A stretch of 64,000 nucleotides of DNA from Acanthochlamys bracteata (taxonomy: Eukaryota; Streptophyta; Magnoliopsida; Pandanales; Velloziaceae). The notes below the pieces were generated by a model. It searched no databases, was not told the origin of the DNA, and saw nothing but the letters and a program-made list of their open reading frames with translations. The translations under genes were made by a program, and so were the position numbers. The stretch is from assembly GCA_019914995.1 (NCBI GenBank), contig CM034142.1, positions 5,537,031 through 5,601,030 of the forward strand, given 5' to 3'. Below are positions 57,836 through 64,000 of this stretch, piece by piece. Position 1 is the stretch's first letter, and the number at the start of each line of letters is the position of its first letter.

Positions 57836-60338
57836 CAATTTATATCCAAGGAGGGAGAGACTAGATTTTCTAATTTATTTAATAAATTGGTTCATTGTTG
57901 TCGGTGTTGTTGGTTTTTATTTATTAATCAATTGAATCTGGGTAGATTGATGGTTGAAATGACGTAGGATTTGGTAAGTGTCACGTGTCCGTGTGTGCAA
58001 AGAGATACGTATCACATCTTTTTTCTAATATTATACTTAAAAACTTTCCTGGAAACGATTAAAGATTTCTAGAAATAATACTATTGAAGTAATAAGAAAT
58101 GAACGCTGTCGATTCAGATATTATTCCTCGCGTTAGTGTTAAGAATCGAATCTTTGTAAATATTGTAATTATTATGTAAATGGTGTGGGGCAAGTTTGCA
58201 GCTGGAAGAATGAAGTGACGAGAAACTGCCTCGACGGAGCACGCGTAGGATCAGTTCAGCAGGAGGTGAGAACGTCTGTTGGCTTCCGAGGGTGAGAAGC
58301 TGCGTCCAAAGTGCCAATGCCTGCACCATAGAATAAAGAGTAATACGTTACTAACAGAAAAATTTGCCAAATATGAACTCAGAAAATAAGAGTGAATTAA
58401 GTATGATAAAATTAAAATAAACATTCTAATTTTTGAAAAACAGTCATGAATCGGAAAGTAATCAACCGATTAGGAGGTTACTAATTAATGACTGAATGTG
58501 AACCGTATCCTACACCAAATTATTAGTAAAATATAATTTAAATAAAATATATACAAGTATTAAAAGATCTAAACCAACCAGCACATTAAAAACCTTTGCG
58601 TGATTTGATACCACAGTATCTACATTTATATTATTGGACATAGCAAGTGAAATCTATAATAATCAAGATTTGATATTTTGCAAAATACTTTCATCTCAAT
58701 CGAGTCTCATCGTAAGGACAACTTACACTAGCCTTACTACTATGCAAGGTCCATCTGAAGACAAATGTGCACGCTTTTGTAGAAGCCTACCGTAAACCTC
58801 TAACTTAGATCTAGGTCAGCAATCCGAGAACTTGAAAATTTCCTACAATACTTTTCAAGATTACAAGTATTTCATCAGGTTAAGCGCAAGTGATCTCGCT
58901 TACAATGATTTCTAATCACTCACAATAAAGCTCAAGTGTTCCACACAAAAGAAAAAAAGAAGAATTAAAGCTTAAAGAAGTGATTTCGGTTGGTGTTGTT
59001 CTCAAAGGGCAGCAAGATGATGACTCGTTAAGTGTTTGGAAAGCATATTTTTCTGTCTTCTTTACTAGAAATATATAGCTAAAAGCCCTCCTTGATCTCA
59101 GGATAAGGACTACTCAGATTGATTAAGGATACAATGGTTAGAAGAAGTGCAATGTCAAGATCTAATTTAAACAGCTAGTCTGAAATTTTTTTGATTTATT
59201 TCATTGAATTGGCCAATGATAGCTGATCATCTACAAAGTCTCTGCAACTTCAAATTTGAAGTGGATCAGCTCAGATTTGATGCAGCAAAATCATCCAACG
59301 GTTCACAATATGCTTTAGCATTTCTGCTGCTCTGTTATTCAAATTTTATGGCAATTTTTTTCTAATAATTAATATGATTGCTCTCCATAGAATTAGCTTT
59401 CATGAATCTGCATGTAGAAATTATGCCGAAATTCAAACGGAAGGTTGAGATATAGGCATTTGATCTTGATTGGTATAGGGTTGTATCCAATCTGGATACT
59501 TTCTATATTTGAATATTTGCTTTATATTTTCTAATATCATCTCATATAATCTAGATATAAATATTCAAAAAATCTTCTTTATTGATCTAGTGTCTTCAAA
59601 ATTTAGCTGCAACTAATTAGAATGAGTAGGAAACCAAAATAGCTCGGCGCACATAACTAGCATTGTTATGTATAGTCTAGAATGCAATTTGTAGATTATT
59701 TTAAATTTTGTTAGCGGATGTATTTGTTTTTGATTTGGACTGTAATAGCTCTTGATGTTAGGTTCTAGTAGAAAAAAATTGGATTTTTAAAATATGATTC
59801 AATTTGAGAAATATGAAGTTTGCACATCCCTGTTCAGGTTGGGTCAACTCGGGTGCACCCAAAATTGGCAAGTGCAAAATCAAAATCTAAATTTTTGTAA
59901 AATTCGTTTCTTTATAGAATGACTTGATTTTTTGAACCGTAGAAATTTCAAAATTCTTTGAAATATAGAAAAATTTGGATAATGAAAATATTACCGAATT
60001 AGATAGATATCGCATTTATAAGATTGTTGTCCAATGAACAACAATTTGATCTGCCAAATGTTTATGCAATCAACAAAGTTCAAGAATTTTTTTTATCTTT
60101 GATACTTGATGAATTCCTTCGAACTTTGAGTTGATTTATTCTTTCACATACCACCATTCAACTGTAGACATACCGTCATTCAACTGTAATAACAAAATTC
60201 CCAATTTGCTGACTATGTAGAAAAATATTCAGCTCTAATAGCTTTCGATAGATATAAAACAGTTGCTAAAATTTAATCCTAATCCTATCTATCCACCACA
60301 TCATTCTATCCAAAACTAAAAAATAATTCTCAAATATG
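57836..60338. other. Intergenic sequence upstream of the RING gene
   Basis: A minus-strand 71-codon frame (58114-58329) beginning MVQALALWTQLLTLG sits about 280 bp upstream of the RING gene start. It has no recognisable domain and could be a 5' exon or chance. The rest (58400-60338) is AT-rich without identifiable genes. Confidence 0.35.
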
Positions 60339-60629
60339 TGTTAGCATCAAAATAATTGGAGATTTCCAATAATTGGAAAGTGTATTCACTATGAGAGTTG
60401 TATATTGACAAGAATATTATGTTTAAGTTTTCTTGTGGCATTAGATTTATCCAAACAGTCTTTTAGCAGCTCTAGAATTATAGGAGTCGAGCTCTATAGC
60501 TATAAATAAGTAGTGTCAGGCACTTTATAGAGCATAGAAGAACTAATTTTATTACCAATTTTGCACTTACATTATCATAATTAGCATATCAGCAAGCTTG
60601 CACAATTTGATTGAGCTCAAATCGTAACA
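60339..60629 (+). repeat. Putative 5' LTR of the gypsy element
   Basis: Begins TGTTAGCATCAAAATAATTG and ends CGTAACA, giving TG...CA termini. It contains a plausible promoter (CTATAAATAAGTAG at about 60500). It is followed immediately by AATGATACTAGAGCC (60630-60644), a close match to the TGGTATCAGAGC primer-binding site. The absence of a second copy means the LTR limits rest on these signals only. Confidence 0.65.
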
Positions 60630-60646
60630 AATGATACTAGAGCCAT
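60630..60646 (+). other. Primer-binding site (tRNA-Met-like)
   Basis: ATGATACTAGAGCC directly after the LTR CA terminus corresponds to TGGTATCAGAGCC, with a few changes. Its position fixes the LTR end. Confidence 0.65.
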
Positions 60647-61339
60647 CAACCATATAGAACCATCTAGCTCAAACAAACCACGTTCACCAACTTTGTAGTT
60701 TTCTCTGCATGACATACGCACCATCACCTTTCTACAAATATCCACCACCCCTAAAAAGACATACACCAACCAGTAAGTAAGTAATGCCAAAGGCTTCAAC
60801 TAATATGAGCTCTTCATGACTTCAATGAATCAGCTTGGCTGTCCAATGACTGATTTGATGGAATTGGTAAGGGCATACCTACCCCTTTAGCCAATTCGAG
60901 AAGTATCGGGATTCACAAATCTAAATCTTATGCCCAACTCAAATCCTATGCCTACCACCTAAAATCAAGCCATGCCTACAGGACGAGTACGTATCGGCTG
61001 TAATAATGTCCAACTTCAACAATAAGTCTCCATGATAATTAACCCTAACTACTATGATATTATTATCCTAAACATAAATCGTGATGCCAATATTTCACCG
61101 CTCACCAAACACCTCTGCCTTGGTTAAAATTCTTGCCTAATGTCTACAATTAATACCTCGTCCATTATTATTGTCAGAAGTTGTCCTTGGCTCCATAACC
61201 TGCACAGGTGAACCACTACAATAATTACCTACCAGGCCAACCCAAGTACCCAGCAGGAAACTAAAAGTATGCATTGCCTTCAGGTGAACTCCTGCTTCCC
61301 GTTCATAACACATACAAGCCATAGCCAACTGCAGAAGGA

Positions 61340-62530
61340 TCATTATCGATTCCCAAATTTCAATGGAAAGGATTGACATGAGTAGTTATATTGTGTGGAG
61401 AAATACTTCACATAATATCGCACAAATGCCACGACAAAGCATCACAGCTGCAATGTACTTCCAAGGAGAGGCCAATAGGTGGTATAAAAATTACGACGCG
61501 ACACTCGTGGAGAGATTAATAGAGGGTCTCCTTCGACGATTTAGATAGACAATATTTTACAATGGCAGCTTTTGTTTACAACAACATAAGTAAACAAAAA
61601 ATGTGACCGAATACAAATTGCGCGAAGACCTATGCTATCGGCTGGATCTCATATTAGAGAAAGATTTAATTGGGCAATTTGCGGTGGGTTATCAGAGCAA
61701 ATCTCTATGGATGTCATTGCTCTGTAGCTACTGAATCGCAGCAAGCTTACATGATAACTAGGATGTTTGAACAAAAGCTAGGGATAAAGATCAGCAAGTG
61801 GTGCAAAAGGACCGCTCTCGAGTAGCAACATCTTGGTAATATTCTAAATAGAGCGGGTCTTTTATGGCTCAATTGTTTGGACATCAAGCATCAAATATTA
61901 CTATTTTTTTGTCACCACAGAATCACGATATTCTTTGTACGTGGTAGATATTAATGAGAGGAGAGCAATGGGCATTTGCTTATATTGTGATGCTAAGCAT
62001 TACAAGGGACACAAGTGCTCTACTAAGTTATATGCATTAGAGAGTGCACAGACTAGGACACTGATTATGATTCAAATAGTGAAGCAGCAGGAGATGTTTG
62101 GGCTAGATGCTATGCTTTCATTGAGTGCTCTGCATGGCCTTGTAGGACCATATGCGCTTCTAGTTATAGCAAAGATTAAGAAGCAAGAAATGTTTATCCT
62201 CATTGATACCAAGAGCAGACATAATTTCATCGCTGACCAGTTAGAGAGACATTTGCGGCTACACTCACAAGGTGTGCGGCCTTTAAAAGTGGAGTTAGTG
62301 GATAGAGGACCACACTAGATTGAAGTCATTTATAAGGAGATGTCATGACAAATACAAGGAATAAGCTTAGTTTTTTGTGGCTATCCATTTTCACTTGCAA
62401 GTATGGATCTTGCGCTTAGCATTCAATGCTTAGAAAGCCCTGGCAAAGTCATCTACTCTTGGTGTCGTTTTGACATCCACTTCTCTATTCAAGGCCGTCA
62501 ATTCATCTTGCAAGAAACTCGCGAAGGCTG
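61340..62530 (+). pseudogene. Gypsy gag-protease remnant
   Basis: Gag reads FPNFNGKD-, then AAMYFQGEANRWYKNY (61440-61490, the LEG-A-WY--Y motif), LRRFR and, after stops, GLSEQISMDVIAL. The open frame 61935-62318 carries the linker and CCHC-like ERRAMGICLYCDAKHYKGHK, then the retropepsin, whose active site reads FILIDTKSRHNFI where the family has LIDTGSTHNFI. The catalytic D-T-G is changed to D-T-K, so the protease would be inactive even without the stops. Protease sequence continues to about 62530 (VIYSWCRFDIHFSIQGRQFI). Confidence 0.82.
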
Positions 62531-63540
62531 AGTGTCTCAACTCACAACTCTACATTCAGGAAACATGTTATGTTCCTTACCGTTGGTAGCTATTTTTAAC
62601 TATAATAGAGCCAAACACCAAGGAAAATAGGAAATACCTATGAGCTTGTAGCCACTTATACACCAATGTCTCATAACGACATGATGGTGGCTCCATACGG
62701 GAACTGATTGTATCTCGCCTGAAGATTATTGTAAAAATTGAAGATATTTACAACTACTGATTTCTCCCCTACACTTCATTTGTCCCCCATTGAGGGATGT
62801 ACACTATCGAAAGGTTTAAGCTAGTAGTTGAAAAAATTTCTTAATTTTTAGGTACTGTGATCCCACCTGCACTTTGTTTGTCCCCCTCAAGGGGATAGCG
62901 GGTGTAGTTAAGTGATTGGTTTTCTCCCCTACACTTCGTTTGTCCCCCTCAGGAGGATGACGACTAGCTAATGGTATTCGGAGACCCTTATGCTCCTTAG
63001 GGAATGTTAGGGATTGAAGGTTTCCAATAAGTAAGAGAAGAAGTAGTTTTATGTAACAATGATTCTCCCCTCGCTAATGGTATCCAGAGAGTTGTATGGA
63101 GAACTACTTCTACTTAAAAAGCCAACGAGAGCTGGGGCTAGTCAAGCGTCACTTATGCGGTAGATTTCACCTGCGCACTTTAGTGCACCAAGGTCATACT
63201 CTCTCAACTACTGCCTTCTTGTCTAGTTTCTGTGCGTTTCTAGTAAACTAGTCTTTAAATTATGCATCGAATGCGAGATTCAAACTTGGAGATCAGCTAG
63301 ATTAGAGAGTGAGAAAGAGCCCAGCGATATTTACAAAAACTGATGTTCTTTCACAACGGACGATAAAAGTAGGATTAGTAGTCATATATGTATTTTTACA
63401 GCTTCGAATCAATAGCACTCATGCTAACTAGCTCTTAAGCGCTAATGAAATCTACTTCCGAAGAGGTAATGAAAAAACACTTGCTAAAAAGACACATTAC
63501 CAACCGCTTCCTAAAATAGTAAAAATACTGGAAACAACCT
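62531..63540. repeat. Unassigned DNA with three copies of a short motif
   Basis: The motif TCTCCCCTACACTTC(A/G)TTTG followed by TCCCCC(T/A) and a GAGG(G/A)AT-type end occurs at about 62763, 62866 (variant CCCACCTGCACTTTGTTTGT) and 62926. The sequence GCTAATGGTAT(T/C)C(G/A)GAGA recurs at 62967 and 63075. No coding sequence was recognised. Confidence 0.5.
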
Positions 63541-63544
63541 ACAA

Positions 63545-63945
63545 TTAATCTAAATGGATGGGGAAGGGCACTCTAAAACAACAAGGGAGTGCAACGTCTG
63601 AAGGAGGGAAACAAATAAAGGAGTGAAAGGACCGATAAAAATAACAAGAACAAGGGAGTTGACCGACCGAAGGAGGAAAATGACCAATACAACAAGGGAG
63701 TGAAACGACTGACTTGAGGAAGGACTGAAAGGACCGATAACACCAAGTACGAGAGGAACCGATAGAAGGAGAGAAATGACCATTCAAAACAATAAGAACA
63801 AGGGAGTTGACCAATAGAAGGAGGGAAACGATCGATAACACTAAGCAGTGAAACGACTGACTGAGTAAAGGAAGGAGTGAAACGACAGATACAGCAAGGG
63901 AGTGAATCAACAGAAGGAGAAAAACGATCGATAAGACCATCTAAG
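63545..63945. repeat. Minisatellite, AAGGGAGTGAA / GAAGGAGGGAAACGA motifs
   Basis: About 400 bp of repeats built from AACAAGGGAGT(T/G)GA, CCGA-AGAAGGAGG-AAA and TGACCGATAACA units, roughly 18-20 bp each. A higher-order period of about 142-157 bp shows in AACAAGAACAAGGGAGTTGA (63646 and 63788) and GTGAAACGACTGACT (about 63689 and 63847). The periodicity keeps three minus-strand frames open, which are not genes. Confidence 0.8.
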
Positions 63946-64000
63946 GGACTTGCAACAATATGAAAATCGGTATTCCTATAGTTACAAGACAAAACAATAT

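Larger units (their letters stand above)
60339..62530 (+). mobile_element. Ty3/gypsy retrotransposon, 5' part only (LTR, PBS, gag, protease)
   Basis: A 291-bp putative 5' LTR, a primer-binding site resembling the tRNA-Met type, gag and protease are present in order. No reverse transcriptase, RNase H or integrase follows before 63 kb and no second LTR was seen, so the element is truncated. Stops and frame changes occur throughout. Confidence 0.8.

Noticed and set aside
63545-63992. Three minus-strand frames of 77-139 codons with Leu/Ser-rich hydrophobic peptides
   Set aside because: They are produced by the minisatellite periodicity; several frames are open at once and no domain is present.

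Overview
The window looks like nuclear DNA of a flowering plant. It is AT-rich and gene-poor, its host genes have long introns, it carries a plastid-derived psbC fragment, and it is crowded with decayed plant transposable elements (FAR1/MULE, PIF/Harbinger, Ty1/copia, Ty3/gypsy, RTE-type LINEs, MITEs). I cannot name the species. No tRNA, rRNA or CRISPR array was found.

Layout. 0-3.5 kb: mostly featureless sequence plus the first exon of a minus-strand gene for a probable plastid membrane protein (exon 2905-3205). 3.5-8.9 kb: a decayed PIF/Harbinger element, with transposase and ORF1 remnants on the minus strand. 9-14 kb: AT-rich DNA with tandem duplications, including a three-copy repeat of about 320-340 bp at 10.65-11.52 kb. 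14.2-14.4 kb: a GC-rich exon-like island ending in a strong splice donor, followed by an RTE LINE 3' end. 15.3-25.65 kb: a very large palindrome. Two arms of about 2.75 kb flank a core of about 4.8 kb that holds a FAR1/MULE transposase gene with two in-frame stops and one frameshift. 25.9-26.3 kb: a foldback MITE. 27.2-40.9 kb: a CCR4/nocturnin-like exonuclease-phosphatase gene, reconstructed here as 12 exons. It has one GC-AG intron, one broken (AT) splice donor and a +1 frameshift in the last exon, so it is probably decaying. Its introns hold a tandem array of about 183 bp, a non-autonomous element with inverted ends, an RTE fragment and a 510-bp TIR element with matching target-site duplications. 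41.4-45.9 kb: an internally deleted Ty1/copia element with both LTRs, whose gag is interrupted by a 0.72-kb plastid psbC insertion. 46-51 kb: AT-rich DNA with a 4 x 28-bp repeat. 51.2-56.4 kb: a second, heavily mutated Ty1/copia element. 57.2-57.8 kb: a RING-H2 membrane protein gene on the minus strand. 60.3-62.5 kb: a Ty3/gypsy 5' LTR, primer-binding site and gag-protease remnant. 62.7-64 kb: short repeats and a minisatellite.

The genes do not form a common pathway; this is a gene-sparse, transposon-dominated interval. The most unusual structures are the 10.3-kb palindrome around the MULE, the plastid insertion inside a retrotransposon, and the exonuclease gene carrying three separate splice or frame anomalies. 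All gene models come from reading the sequence by eye; no alignment or transcript evidence was available.
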